Notes: generated by a model not told the origin, from the letters alone. 64,000 nucleotides of DNA from Chthoniobacteraceae bacterium (GCA_028293625.1 JAQGOL010000040.1:179694-243693); one strand, 5' to 3'; shown: positions 10,295 to 19,576, numbered from the stretch's first letter. Translations and numbers: made by a program.

Positions 10295-11424
10295 GTGGTC
10301 AACACTTCGAGATCCTGTTCGAGTTGATCAAAAAAACCTTTAGGCCAATTATCGATCTGGCCGTTTTGATTAAGTATCGGACTGATCACATGCGGAGTGA
10401 CGTCTCTAGGTGAAGGCCGGCGATTGAAAAAATGAATCTGGACACTTTCCGCGTGAAGGATCTTTTCTTTGACCGCAACCCTGACGCCGTTTAGCACATG
10501 ATCGCTGTGAGATTCGATAATCACCTGACGTCCAGTCGCCGCGACTTGGGCTAAGAATTTTCCAATTAGCGCTTGGGCCGAGGGATGGAGATGAGTTTCA
10601 GGATTTTCTACGACTAGAACCCCGTCTGCCTCAGTGGCCAGCGCTCCGACAACGATTGGCAGCACATATGTCAACCCGAATCCTACATTTTGAGGACGAT
10701 GAAGATTTCCTGCTGCGCTGGTTCGCAAACGAAGAGTGACAAGGTTTGCTCCATCCACACGCTTTACTTCGAGCCCTGCACCCGGAAAAAACGCTCCCAA
10801 CCAAGCTTCCGTTTGACGCAACAAAGTTGGTGGAACATCTAGACGGCACAGCTCCTCAGCCACCGTTGATTCCCGGCGCTGGTAAAGTAGCCAAGCTGTA
10901 AATTCTCCACGCGGCCCCAAATGACATGAATTTTCTTCGGGTCCGGTATCTGCACCATACGTCTCCCGTGGCCCCATCCGTTCAGTGGGCACATGTAGCA
11001 ATCGCGAAAGCTGCCCCCAGGGCTCACGATCATCCTCCGGCCAAGTTTTAACCGGATTCTCCAAAGTTCCGTCGCTCTCCAACATGCTTTCAACTTGAGT
11101 CACTAAGGCATCCCGGACTTCCGTCAAGCACTTGACATTGAGGCGTCGCCCTCCGGCGCTAAAGCCAATTGAAAAGTATCCTCGCGCGGTTCGCTCATCC
11201 ATGACATCGCCTACCGTGCCTAAATCCACGTCGATGCCATTGAGGCACACGCTGACCTGACCGGGAAAGCGCATAGCCGAACGCGACTGTTTGAGCAATA
11301 GCAGCGCCTGAATGACGCTAGATTTGCCTCCAGCATTAAAACCAGTCAACAGAGTCAGGGGCTTAAGGGGCAGGTCGAGCTCCTCAAAGCATTTGAAATG
11401 ACGCAAATGAATAAAATCGATCAT
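10285..11424 (-). CDS. AAA15/OLD-like SMC-type ATPase (DUF3696-like)
   Basis: A 379-residue ABC/SMC-type ATPase. It begins with the typical FIHLRHFKCFEELDL strand. A Walker A variant GFNAGGKSS lies at residues 28-36. A C-terminal Walker B/signature stretch reads VLVVENPETHLHPSAQ, followed by the switch strand VIIESHSDHVL. This arrangement is that of AAA15/DUF3696 ATPases, which lack the fused TOPRIM nuclease of OLD proteins; none is seen here. Start and stop overlap the neighbours (4 bp with the DUF262 gene, 10 bp with the 319-residue gene), giving a tight three-gene operon. Such ATPases commonly act as nucleic-acid or invader sensors paired with effector subunits in defence cassettes. Confidence 0.85.
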   Translation of the reverse strand: MIDFIHLRHFKCFEELDLPLKPLTLLTGFNAGGKSSVIQALLLLKQSRSAMRFPGQVSVCLNGIDVDLGTVGDVMDERTARGYFSIGFSAGGRRLNVKCLTEVRDALVTQVESMLESDGTLENPVKTWPEDDREPWGQLSRLLHVPTERMGPRETYGADTGPEENSCHLGPRGEFTAWLLYQRRESTVAEELCRLDVPPTLLRQTEAWLGAFFPGAGLEVKRVDGANLVTLRLRTSAAGNLHRPQNVGFGLTYVLPIVVGALATEADGVLVVENPETHLHPSAQALIGKFLAQVAATGRQVIIESHSDHVLNGVRVAVKEKILHAESVQIHFFNRRPSPRDVTPHVISPILNQNGQIDNWPKGFFDQLEQDLEVLTTWD

Positions 11425-12509
11425 AAGAGTAAAGGCAGAAGAAGAGTCTCCGCCATTTCGAATCGCGTTCTCACCATTCGCACCGAGTTAGTAGAGCGGC
11501 TGATTGCCAGATCAAAACCCGGGTCTTGGATGAGCGATCGAATAGCCGTAACGATTTCCCGATTCCGCTGTTTTACCAAGGTCTCAGAGGCGCACGCGAA
11601 TACCACAGAAAGTACATCAAATAGCGCGACGTTGAGCACGCTTCGGGACTCGGGCGTTATGAGAGATTTCCTGAAGGCATGAGCTCCCTGAACCGACAAA
11701 TTGAGCTTCATCGATTTAAGAAAGTTCGCCGTCAAACTGACTAAATCGCAACCTTTGTTCATTTGTGAGAGTGTCTTTCCAAGAAAATCGTCCATCTCCC
11801 CAGCGTAGTTTTGCCAGCCATTGAGCTGAAAGGCAGCGAAGCGGTTAATACACTCCCGGTCACGCATCGTTTTGGAGTTCAAACTCCGCCCAGTTGCCTC
11901 CAGAAACTCCTCTGTGCATGCTACGGCGTCTAACCAGTGCGTTGCTTGGCCTGTGAATAAGCCATTCCGCATCTGCTGTCGAGTCAACGGCACACCGCTA
12001 TTGACTCGCTCAAAAATCTCATATTTGGCCGATTCCGGAACTTGACTGTCGATAAGATAAAGTTGCAAGGGAGTGTCCTCGATCCGATTCTGAAGCGCTG
12101 GAGGTAGGTCGCGGAATTTTCTACCATTCAGATCGTCGGAAAACCCCAACCCTTTTAGCTTAAAGTCGTTATTCAGAAATCGGTGGAAGGTAGTCAGCCT
12201 TTGAAGACCATCAACCACAACGATTTTCCCATCCAATGTTTCGGCCAGATAAAAGACAGGCAGCGGAATCCGCAGCAGCGCCGACTCGATGAGCTTACTC
12301 TGGCGTTCTTGATCCCATACAAAATCCCGTTGAAAATCCGGGTCCATCACATACTGCTTGGATTTAATCCGCCGATCTACCTCGAAGACGCTACGTGTTT
12401 CAGAGCGAATCATAATGCTCTCGATCGGAAAACCGCCAAGGCGCAGCGATTGTTCCTCGTATCCGTCCACGTCAGGCTTTTTTATACTGATTTCAGGTTC
12501 AATGGACAT
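11421..12509 (-). CDS. DUF262 (ParB/Srx-like) domain protein
   Basis: A 362-residue protein whose N-terminal half is a DUF262 domain, the ParB-like NTPase/nicking fold also found in GmrS/GmrD restriction enzymes. DPDFQRDFVWD lies at residues 56-66. VVDGLQRLTT at 98-107 is the DGQQR-type nucleotide-binding motif with Leu in place of the first Gln. No GmrD-type DUF1524 HNH domain follows, so the nuclease half is absent. It is the first gene of the operon, overlapping the ATPase start by ATGA. The trio probably functions as a unit. The DUF262 assignment is strong; the biological role is not known from sequence. Confidence 0.85.
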   Translation of the reverse strand: MSIEPEISIKKPDVDGYEEQSLRLGGFPIESIMIRSETRSVFEVDRRIKSKQYVMDPDFQRDFVWDQERQSKLIESALLRIPLPVFYLAETLDGKIVVVDGLQRLTTFHRFLNNDFKLKGLGFSDDLNGRKFRDLPPALQNRIEDTPLQLYLIDSQVPESAKYEIFERVNSGVPLTRQQMRNGLFTGQATHWLDAVACTEEFLEATGRSLNSKTMRDRECINRFAAFQLNGWQNYAGEMDDFLGKTLSQMNKGCDLVSLTANFLKSMKLNLSVQGAHAFRKSLITPESRSVLNVALFDVLSVVFACASETLVKQRNREIVTAIRSLIQDPGFDLAISRSTNSVRMVRTRFEMAETLLLPLLL

Positions 12510-12924
12510 TCACAGTAGACGGGTTCTGCCAGTTAATAGCTCTTGTAATATCCTTGACTTTAAATCGTGGGTAATAGCCGGACGCTGAGAGCTTGTAAAG
12601 TGAATGTAAATCTGCAATCAAGCCGTTTTGCTATCGAAAAATCGACGATCATCGACTCGATAAGCGTTCATGCTCATGGCGATGAAATCAAGTTTCTATC
12701 GACAAAACGGACGTGTTGGACGTCATCGTCGAATCCCTCTGCCGCCAGGAAATTGGATGAAGCAAAGAGCAAAAGCGTCTCACTCTGTGTAGCCTGCACT
12801 TCAAGCGCTGGCACATTGAGTGAGCCGGCACACCCGATATCTGTTTGAATGTCGTCCGTATTTGAGATTCGTGCCGACGATTCCTTGTTCAGATCAGGAA
12901 CCGGTTCGTAAAACTCACAATCCC
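12510..12924. other. Intergenic region without a supported gene
   Basis: About 415 bp upstream of the DUF262 operon. Short open frames exist on both strands but none shows a ribosome binding site or protein-like composition. It probably contains the promoter of the minus-strand operon; I cannot place it. Confidence 0.35.
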
Positions 12925-13060
12925 AACGTAAAATCCAGGAAAGTCTGTGATAAATCCGCCGCTCTGAGGGTTGCTTCGCCACGCAGCAGATAAATTCATA
13001 CGGCGCGCGGCGCGTTTTTAACCCGCGTGCGTTTTCAGATGGCTCCAGGGCTGGAGCAAC
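12925..13060 (+). repeat. Direct repeat, copy A (about 135 bp), before a putative DNA-binding gene
   Basis: This stretch aligns by eye with 13578-13712. Shared blocks include a tctgaggg word, a cgccac..cagca block, an aaattcat word, a gcggcgcgcggcgc-like block and the terminal GCTCCA-N4-TGGAGC palindrome. Copy A lies just before an ATG at 13091; copy B lies inside that gene. Confidence 0.6.
13042..13057. promoter_or_regulatory. GCTCCA-N4-TGGAGC palindrome, copy 1
   Basis: GCTCCAGGGCTGGAGC, 33 bp before the ATG at 13091. Four of the five copies in the window sit at nearly the same distance from a start codon, so a shared operator or leader hairpin is likely. Confidence 0.55.
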
Positions 13061-13090
13061 ATTTGGCCGAACACGGTTTAATGTCGCCGA

Positions 13091-14152
13091 GTGGATGATG
13101 AACAAGAGGAATTGCCCTTTGTAGATTGTGAAAAAGCGGTTCAGCGAACGCTGCGAAAACGAGGACGGCGAACGGGAGGCGAGGCAACTTGCCGGAGACG
13201 ACTCCGAGGCTGGCTGAGGAGTGTGGCAGACAGGGCGCCAATCTGGGGTGATGTGGATCTGAAAGCGTTCTGCCGGAAAACCGGTTATTCCCGGGAACAC
13301 GCTACCCGGGAATTGTCGCGGATCAGGAATGAAGAGGGAGCAGAATTCGCGTTTGAAACCAAACAACGCTGCACAGGTCGGCGTCGACGGAAACGTTGGG
13401 GCGTGATGGTTAGCCGGCCGGGGAAACTCCGGTTCGATCAGCACTCGCTCTTTTACGACAAAGACGGCGACTACCTTCACACCTATACGACACTGGGGGC
13501 CGGCAAGGTGAAGATTGCGGCCGCAATTCCGCTCCAGTCTGGGAGCAGCGAGGAGCCTCGCAAGGTTCACGATCCCGGAGTGAAACCTGCGAAAGACTGT
13601 GATAATTCCACCAAGTCTGAGGGCGGCTCCGCCACACAGCAGACAAATTCATGCGGCGCGCGGCGCCGTTTTAACTCACGTGCGTCTACATATGGCTCCA
13701 GAACTGGAGCAGACAACATCCAACAGCTGCGGCGAAAGGCGTTTGTCCTGCTCGCCTCCCTCGAACAACTCCACTGGGATAACTGCAAGGTGCTCTTCAA
13801 TCGCCGGACAGCCTTCTCGTTCCTCTTCCTGGCGCTCCAGGACGGACACGAAGTGACACGAATCCTCGGCGCTTACGAGAAGGCGCTGGTGCAATGTCAC
13901 GCGTTTGCATGCGATCGGGCGGCATCACGCGGCGAAGTCTGCTTTTTCAATCTCTCCTCGACCGTGAGCAAAGCGCGAAAGGAGCTGGCACGAGATGGTT
14001 TGAACCGGAGTGAACGGGTGAAAAAATGGTATCAACGGAGAAAGGAGCAGCAGCAACCCGCACCCGCACCGGCTGAGAATAAAGCGGTGAACGCGATGAC
14101 TGCGGAAGAATTGCATCGCGCAATGGCACAGTCCATGGGGCTGTCGCCCTGA
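13091..14152 (+). CDS. Putative DNA-binding/ICE maintenance protein, family not recognised
   Basis: A 353-residue basic protein. Residues about 57-75 (DLKAFCRKTGYSREHATREL) look like a helix-turn-helix. The C-terminal half is helical (LLASLEQLHWDNC, AFSFLFLALQDGHEVTRI) and ends in a Gln/Pro/Ala linker and a short MTAEELHRAMAQSMG helix. The middle (about residues 160-210) is encoded by the second copy of the 135-bp repeat that also precedes the gene, so the present ORF may be two units joined through the repeat. The large minus-strand frame over the same DNA is a shadow. Role is unknown; a replication or regulatory protein of the element is plausible. Confidence 0.5.
   Translation: MDDEQEELPFVDCEKAVQRTLRKRGRRTGGEATCRRRLRGWLRSVADRAPIWGDVDLKAFCRKTGYSREHATRELSRIRNEEGAEFAFETKQRCTGRRRRKRWGVMVSRPGKLRFDQHSLFYDKDGDYLHTYTTLGAGKVKIAAAIPLQSGSSEEPRKVHDPGVKPAKDCDNSTKSEGGSATQQTNSCGARRRFNSRASTYGSRTGADNIQQLRRKAFVLLASLEQLHWDNCKVLFNRRTAFSFLFLALQDGHEVTRILGAYEKALVQCHAFACDRAASRGEVCFFNLSSTVSKARKELARDGLNRSERVKKWYQRRKEQQQPAPAPAENKAVNAMTAEELHRAMAQSMGLSP
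13578..13712 (+). repeat. Direct repeat, copy B, inside the putative DNA-binding gene
   Basis: Second copy of the repeat at 12925-13060, same orientation, ending in the palindrome GCTCCAGAACTGGAGC at 13695-13710. It is read through in frame by the 353-residue ORF. Confidence 0.6.
13695..13710. promoter_or_regulatory. GCTCCA-N4-TGGAGC palindrome, copy 2 (intragenic)
   Basis: GCTCCAGAACTGGAGC within repeat copy B. It is the only copy not placed 33-35 bp before a start codon, which supports repeat B being a duplicated promoter segment. Confidence 0.45.
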
Positions 14153-14309
14153 GTCAGGCTTGTCGTTGGAGAGAGGATTCCAGAGCTATGACGGGGTAAG
14201 CTCGTTTCGAAAAACACACGCTTTCGCGTGAACTCGTTCCGGTTCATTTCCAGCCGGCACACCCTGCATTGCTGGCTCTTCCAAGCGGCCGATTGGCCGC
14301 GGCGATGGG

Positions 14310-14878
14310 TCAGATCAATTCCGCCAAAGGGCGAAGCTGCGAAACGGTAAGCGGTAATCCCTGCTTCTCCAGAATATCCAGGAGATCTTCGGCAGTGCGG
14401 GGCGGGTTCCTGAGGGTGGCATGCTGGTTTTTCAAGGCGCGGCAAACCGCACTCCAGTCGACAGTCATGAGATGGCTGATGAACTCGTCGGGATGTTGAG
14501 CTTCCACGCCCAATTCCGCCAGGATCTCGTGCGGAAAGTCTTTCTCGTTGAAGGTAACAATCACTTCCACATGGCCACAAATAGCCGCCGCCAGTACATG
14601 ACGCTCGTCCGGATCTGGCAGAGAGAGACAATCCACCAGTTTCATGTGACCTGTGACGAGGCAATCGGGAACAGCCCGATCCATGAGTTCCCGCGTGCGT
14701 TGGAGCTGCTCCGGTTTTAGGTCCGGACGATTGACGAGGAGATTTCGTATTCACTCGGCGTGGATCTCATTGCTCCAACGTGCGCGGAAAAGGCCCAGGC
14801 AGGACAGGTTAGCAGGAAGTCGCGCAACGGCGCCGGGTAGAGCACACAGGCATCGAACAACGCGGTAAAATTGGCCAT
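14310..14878 (-). pseudogene. PIN-family toxin, broken by frameshift and nonsense codon
   Basis: From an ATG at 14878 the frame begins MANFTALFDACVLYPAP, the usual start of a PIN-type toxin of about 190 residues. A frameshift near 14800-14825 moves the reading to a frame with LFRARWSNEIHAE. A TGA at 14751-14753 then stands where this family has Trp (EW-IRNLL). The C-terminal part after 14684 is open and keeps DPDERHVLAAAI and IVTFNEKDFP. Two separate lesions mean the toxin is dead. It directly follows its antitoxin gene. Confidence 0.8.
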
Positions 14879-14889
14879 GCGCGGAAAGC

Positions 14890-15354
14890 CTAATAGCCCA
14901 TGCCGAACTGCTGAGCCTCGGCAGCCAGCTGTTCGAGCGCCTCGCGACTCTCGCCTTTGAATTTCTCCAGATAGGCCATGAGATGCTCAAACTTCACCCG
15001 CCGCCGACTACCTACGCGGTGGTACGGAATCGTGCCTGCTTCAAGGAGCTTCACGAAATAAGGCCGAGAAACGCGAAGAAGGTCGGCGGCTTGTTGCGTG
15101 GTGAGTTCGTGGTGCGTAGGCACGAGGGTCACTGCGTTGCCCTGTGCCATCTGATTGAGGACTTCAAGGAAGAGACGAAAGGCAGCTTCGGGCACTTCGA
15201 CCGGCTGAGCGGCCTTGTCGTCGGGAAGAAGGCGCAGGGATTGGCTCCCCCGAGCAGTTGCAGTCATGGCGGCAAAAAGCCGGGCCGCTTCACGGGCTTG
15301 CCGGGCTTGCTCCATATTAGGAGGAGGCAGAGGAGATGGATTGGCGATTTTCAT
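14890..15354 (-). CDS. HTH (excisionase-type) antitoxin of a PIN toxin module
   Basis: A 154-residue protein. The C-terminal half holds a winged-helix MerR/excisionase fold: ELTTQQAADLLRVSRPYF followed by VKLLEAGTIPYHRVGSRRR. This is the standard antitoxin of the PIN_3-type toxin gene located 12 bp downstream. I chose the ATG at 15354 (MKIANPS); the longer frame upstream to 15483 has an unrelated, Phe-rich extension. The antitoxin is intact although its toxin is broken, as expected when toxin loss comes first. Confidence 0.78.
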   Translation of the reverse strand: MKIANPSPLPPPNMEQARQAREAARLFAAMTATARGSQSLRLLPDDKAAQPVEVPEAAFRLFLEVLNQMAQGNAVTLVPTHHELTTQQAADLLRVSRPYFVKLLEAGTIPYHRVGSRRRVKFEHLMAYLEKFKGESREALEQLAAEAQQFGMGY

Positions 15355-15729
15355 GACGGAAAAGGTTATGGATTTTCCGAAACAAACGAAACGAAAGAAT
15401 TGAACGAAATAAAGTGAAAGAGTCGCGGTGGCTCGCTTCTCAATCATTAAATCCTCGAAACCATGCTCGACCCGGTTTCTCACCGGAAGCGTCCATTACC
15501 ACGATGACGTGGCTTTCCGTGGGATGCTGCATCCGTCTCGGTAGTTCAACTTCTTCGATTCGCTCCGAAAAACGCTGGGCGTGCCCTGGTGGCGCGAAAA
15601 AGTTCCGGACGAACACGTTGGCAATGCCAAACGCCACAAATACTGAGACCTACCGAACAAAACGCTTAACGGCAGTGCAGCAAACAGTCCCGGGTTCGAT
15701 GCGACACTTCCCGATGTGAACCTCGACAC
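15355..15729. other. Intergenic, no gene seen
   Basis: About 375 bp between the antitoxin start and the HipB-like remnant. Short frames on both strands look non-coding. It should contain the promoter of the antitoxin-toxin operon. Confidence 0.35.
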
Positions 15730-16052
15730 TTATGAGCGGGCACGGCGGATGCGTTTGGGCAGGCGTTCCTCGTCCAGGCTTAAGCCCAGCGCATCGGTCG
15801 CCGGCTCCGCGAGATTGGCGAGACGGTCGGCAACTGGAGAATGAATGCGGCGGTCGCCAGCGTGCCGATAGCCACGGTCTGGTCACCCCGCTCCATCCGC
15901 CAAAGTGTATCGCGACTCACGAAAAGACGTGCAGCCATGTCCGCGGTGGAAATGTTCCGTTTCCTCCGTGCAATCGCGAGATCGCGGCCCAGTTTGCGGA
16001 GCGCATAGGCGGCTGCCAATGGAATCGATGAAACCTGCGGCATGGAACTCAA
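15730..16052 (-). pseudogene. HipB-like XRE regulator, frameshifted
   Basis: The frame from 16052 encodes an XRE helix-turn-helix (IARRKRNISTADMAARL, VSRDTLWRMERGD) that drops out of frame after FILQL and stops at 15780. In the next frame the sequence continues as RLANLAEPATDALGL and then SLDEERLPKRIR to a stop at 15730-15732, which is the usual end of HipB-type regulators. A single small indel near 15840 explains this. No HipA kinase gene is nearby, so this is an orphan relic. Confidence 0.75.
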
Positions 16053-16193
16053 CGTCTGATTTATAAGACCAAATGTCGATTTATGTCTGCTATGGCGGAT
16101 ATTACATGAGCAACTTGACGTTCATCGCGCAGCCAGACGCAGGTGAGCCGAGTGTGCTGGGCGATTTCGCAGCTGAACGCTTCCACCAAACGG

Positions 16194-16565
16194 TCAACGA
16201 CCTCCCTCTCCCGCCGGAGTAACCTGGATAGCGGTTATTGAGGCGCCATCCGATCCACGGCTCGACTGGTAGCGGGCAGGAGCCGGTGTTACCCATGCAA
16301 CCGCCAGATCCTGTAACGCCAGTGCCAGCTCAGCCAGGTTGTCTCCGTTCAGCATGACGTCATGGCTGAAAAACGAAATCAGCAGCGCCTCGCCCACATC
16401 GGTGCGCGAAAGGTGCGCCACGGCAAACTGCTGGTAAGGCAGAAGGAAGAACTCGCCGGATGGGAGCTCCACGCAAAGCGCGGCGCGGTTTCGTTCACGG
16501 CGCCAGCAGGCATTGCCGGCAGATTGTGTGGCATTGGAATCGCGGGAGGCGTGTTTGAGGCTCAT
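16194..16565 (-). CDS. Small conserved-looking protein coupled to the relaxase
   Basis: A 123-residue soluble protein whose ATG overlaps the relaxase stop (ATGA), so it is translated from the relaxase message. The core reads as alternating strands (AALCVELPSGEFFLLPYQQF, LLISFFSHDVMLNG) followed by a helix (LAELALALQDLAV). I do not recognise the family. Position suggests an accessory of DNA processing. Confidence 0.6.
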   Translation of the reverse strand: MSLKHASRDSNATQSAGNACWRRERNRAALCVELPSGEFFLLPYQQFAVAHLSRTDVGEALLISFFSHDVMLNGDNLAELALALQDLAVAWVTPAPARYQSSRGSDGASITAIQVTPAGEGGR

Positions 16566-19342
16566 GGTGTGATGCTTTGTTGATGGGCGTCGGCCCGGTG
16601 AAAGCCTTTGGCCAAAAGCCGGGAAACGATCCTGGCGAAAGCGCGTCCACGGCCGAGGCTTCGCAGATATTGCAAAGTCGGAATTGCCTGGCGGGTAAGA
16701 TTCATCTCAATCGCCAACGGCCGGTCACCGCTGCGCACGATGCTTTCCCTAAGTTGAGCCTTGTCCGGCGTAAAGATTCGCACGCTTTTACGGCCGCGCG
16801 ACACGCTCACATACCATTGCTGCGCGTTAGTAGCGGCGCGACTTCCCGCATCGGCCAGGAGCACATGATCCACGGTCTTTCCTTGCGAACCGTAAGACGT
16901 GACCGCGTAACCGCGGACAAATTGCCTGTAACTCGCCGGCAACCGGCGCCCGTCCTTCAGCTTGATTCCCCCGCCCTTCTCTACTTTGGCGACAGTCACG
17001 ATCTCGCCATTCGCGAACTTTGCTCCATCCGTGCCCGTGGCATTGGCTTTGAGCTGCAGGCTATCACCGCGGCTCAATAAGAGCGGACGTGGACGGCAGA
17101 TCGTCACCGCATCGAGCTGCTCAGGTTTGATTAACTGCACCTTGCCCGCGCTGGTCTCCACCACTGGACCCGCACCGGTCAGCATATAGAGTTTGCCGGT
17201 ATCCCCTTTCCCGCCATTCCCGAACCGACGATTGAATACAATGACGTGGTCTTCAGGATAAAACCGCTGATCGCACTTCTGAGAGCTGGTCAGATCAAGC
17301 CGCTTCAACGCGGTTACTTCCTTCTCGTCCTTTGACAGTAATCCCCGCTCACGCATGCCGGCGCGGATCTTGTCATTGAGCGGATTGATCGACGCCCAGG
17401 TTTGCGAAACCACCAGCACCGATTGCTTCTTCACGGCCATTTCCACATACGCATCGGCCAACTCCGATTCGGTCGACTCCGGTGCGCACTGCCGGATTGC
17501 GCCGTTCTTATCGAGTCGGTCGAATGACGTGGCAAGATCCCCGTCTGCGATCTCTTTGACCGCCTGCCGGTATTCGCGAATCCGCTCCTTTTCTTGCGCA
17601 TTCGCGGCGCTTTCCGGATCCTGGCGGCGGATCGTGTTCAACTCCGCGGGACGTAATCCCGAATAACGCTCGATGGCTCGCAACGCATCGGAGGGTTCTA
17701 CAGGGCCATGCTGACGGGTGTCGCCGGAAAGGATGACTCGGCCGTCATTCGCACCCGCCGCTTTCAATAGAGACATCATTTGCCCGGCCCCGATTTGGCC
17801 CGCTTCATCTACGATCAACACCGCGCCTTTCGGCAATGACCCGCTTTCAATAAACTGCGCCACGGTCGAAGCGTGCCGCAGCCCATCCTTTTGTAGATCG
17901 ATCACCTGCTGCCGTTGCGGCGCCAGAATCACCGAGACAAGACCGGCAGCCTCGATTGCTTCCTGCACTCGGCGCAGGACGTAGCTCTTACCCGTTCCGG
18001 CACCACCGCGGAAAAGCGTTACAAAATCGCGTGACGCGAGAATTCGATCCAAGGCCCGTTGTTGATCCTCGGCCAGCGAGGAATCCAGTGGCGGAAGTTC
18101 AGGCAACATTGGTTTACATGCACGGACCCCGGTTTTGGCGATCTGCAGGATTTCCCATTCACGAGCCATCACATCGCGCCGGGTGATCCGTCCCCGCTCA
18201 TCCCGGATATAAGGGCGGCGGGCTGTCTCCTGTTGAATGTCGGCAACCGAAAGCGAAGATCCGCGCGCAAACTCCAGTGCATACCGCCAGAGTTCATGTT
18301 CGGCAACAACCGAGCGCCGCTCGAACAAATGGTCTTCCGCCCACGAGACAGCATTCTCCGCCCTTGGGTGCTGCGGGGAGTCGGGAAACTGGGGATTACG
18401 AGGAATCGACAGAGACTCCCGCTCCACAGGCGTGAGTTGGCTATCCCACAATGCTCGAAGTCGATCTGACGAAACCGTGTTCGATTTCCAGGCTCGCGTC
18501 TTATAGGCCATACGCTCCCGGATCTCAGCGACGTTGCCACTCGATTTCTCCGGATGCGCCGCAAGCAACTCCCGGGTTTTTTCATCGATCTGCTGATGCC
18601 GTTTGGAAAACCGATCACATAGTTCCCGGCTGACTCCCCGGATTTGGAAGTCTCCGCGAGCTGAGTTTTCAATGTCATAACCGAATCGCCACAGTTCCCT
18701 GGCGAGCTCATGATAGTACACATTCTCGACGAACTTCTGCGCGGACAACATGTCGTAGTTGTGGAGCGCTTTCCATCGCGCCTCAACGGAATCATGCGTG
18801 GCATTGAAAACGACGCAGTGCGTGTGGAGATGCGGATCGAGCGCACGCGAAGTATCGTGATCAAAGAGTGCGGCAACGATGTTACCCGTGCGCCGGTCAT
18901 TGACGGCCCCGCCCATGCGAACCCGGGTGGCGGCGAACGCCTCAAGCTCATGCATCGCGATCTTGACTGCCACCCGATGTGCCTCAACAAGCCTTGCATC
19001 GCCCACAAAAAGCGCGGCAATGGACACCGACTTTGGTGGCGAAAATGTGAAATCGTAGAAGATCCGGCGATTAATACAGGATTCGTCGCCGGAATCAGCC
19101 TGGTCGCGGCTTCGTCTCATCCGCTGTGTGAGCCGTTGGCCCGTGGCAGGGTTCACGTTTTCGCATAGTGCCAGGAAATCCTCTTTACTCACTACACCAC
19201 GCAATCCGAGTGACTCCGCGCCGTGTCCAAGCCATTCTCCAGTGACGCGGTTGTCTTCTCCGTAATACTCACCAATCGCAATGTGCTCTTCGAAGTAAGC
19301 GCGCGCATTCTTCAGATTCGTCTGAGTCTTGGGCGATAACAT
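16562..19342 (-). CDS. traI: MobF-type conjugative relaxase-helicase (TrwC/TraI-like)
   Basis: A 926-residue protein. The relaxase half has the tyrosine pair EYYGED (Y26-Y27) and the metal-binding three-His motif HLHTH at residues 171-175. The helicase half has Walker A FRGGAGTGKS near residue 445, Walker B VLIVDEAGQI and a RecD-like C-terminal YGSQGKTVDHV strand. It should nick oriT and unwind the strand for transfer. I chose the ATG at 19342 because the catalytic tyrosines then fall near residue 26, as in MobF proteins; an upstream frame to 19405 would read through the palindrome at 19378-19393. Its oriT should lie in the 19343-19576 interval or nearby, but I could not identify a nic site. 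Confidence 0.93.
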   Translation of the reverse strand: MLSPKTQTNLKNARAYFEEHIAIGEYYGEDNRVTGEWLGHGAESLGLRGVVSKEDFLALCENVNPATGQRLTQRMRRSRDQADSGDESCINRRIFYDFTFSPPKSVSIAALFVGDARLVEAHRVAVKIAMHELEAFAATRVRMGGAVNDRRTGNIVAALFDHDTSRALDPHLHTHCVVFNATHDSVEARWKALHNYDMLSAQKFVENVYYHELARELWRFGYDIENSARGDFQIRGVSRELCDRFSKRHQQIDEKTRELLAAHPEKSSGNVAEIRERMAYKTRAWKSNTVSSDRLRALWDSQLTPVERESLSIPRNPQFPDSPQHPRAENAVSWAEDHLFERRSVVAEHELWRYALEFARGSSLSVADIQQETARRPYIRDERGRITRRDVMAREWEILQIAKTGVRACKPMLPELPPLDSSLAEDQQRALDRILASRDFVTLFRGGAGTGKSYVLRRVQEAIEAAGLVSVILAPQRQQVIDLQKDGLRHASTVAQFIESGSLPKGAVLIVDEAGQIGAGQMMSLLKAAGANDGRVILSGDTRQHGPVEPSDALRAIERYSGLRPAELNTIRRQDPESAANAQEKERIREYRQAVKEIADGDLATSFDRLDKNGAIRQCAPESTESELADAYVEMAVKKQSVLVVSQTWASINPLNDKIRAGMRERGLLSKDEKEVTALKRLDLTSSQKCDQRFYPEDHVIVFNRRFGNGGKGDTGKLYMLTGAGPVVETSAGKVQLIKPEQLDAVTICRPRPLLLSRGDSLQLKANATGTDGAKFANGEIVTVAKVEKGGGIKLKDGRRLPASYRQFVRGYAVTSYGSQGKTVDHVLLADAGSRAATNAQQWYVSVSRGRKSVRIFTPDKAQLRESIVRSGDRPLAIEMNLTRQAIPTLQYLRSLGRGRAFARIVSRLLAKGFHRADAHQQSITP

Positions 19343-19377
19343 TGACCGAGCTTCTACGCGAACTATTCGAAAATGTT

Positions 19378-19393
19378 GCTCCAAGGCTGGAGC
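19378..19393. promoter_or_regulatory. GCTCCA-N4-TGGAGC palindrome, copy 3 (relaxase leader)
   Basis: GCTCCAAGGCTGGAGC, 35 bp upstream of the relaxase ATG. It lies in the divergent interval between the relaxase and the plus-strand tra genes. The sequence after it on the minus strand (AACATTT..CGAA) matches that after copy 1. Confidence 0.6.
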
Positions 19394-19576
19394 TACTTCG
19401 CCCATGGATCTCTGCGATGAATGAACTATGAAACGCAGAGTAGAGCGGCAACACCGCGGTGAGTTGAAAATAAGGAAGGGCCGGAAGCTACCGAGGAAAC
19501 ATTGTAATAGATTGGACGCCCTACCTCCATCTTCGATGGAAAACTTACTTCCGAATCAATCGCGGCGCCATGCGAC

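Noticed and set aside
12674-13570. Long minus-strand open frame (298 codons) opposite the 353-residue gene
   Set aside because: It runs through both an intergenic region and a coding gene, has a Pro/Arg/Ser-rich shadow composition, and owes its second half to the GC-rich codons of the plus-strand gene.
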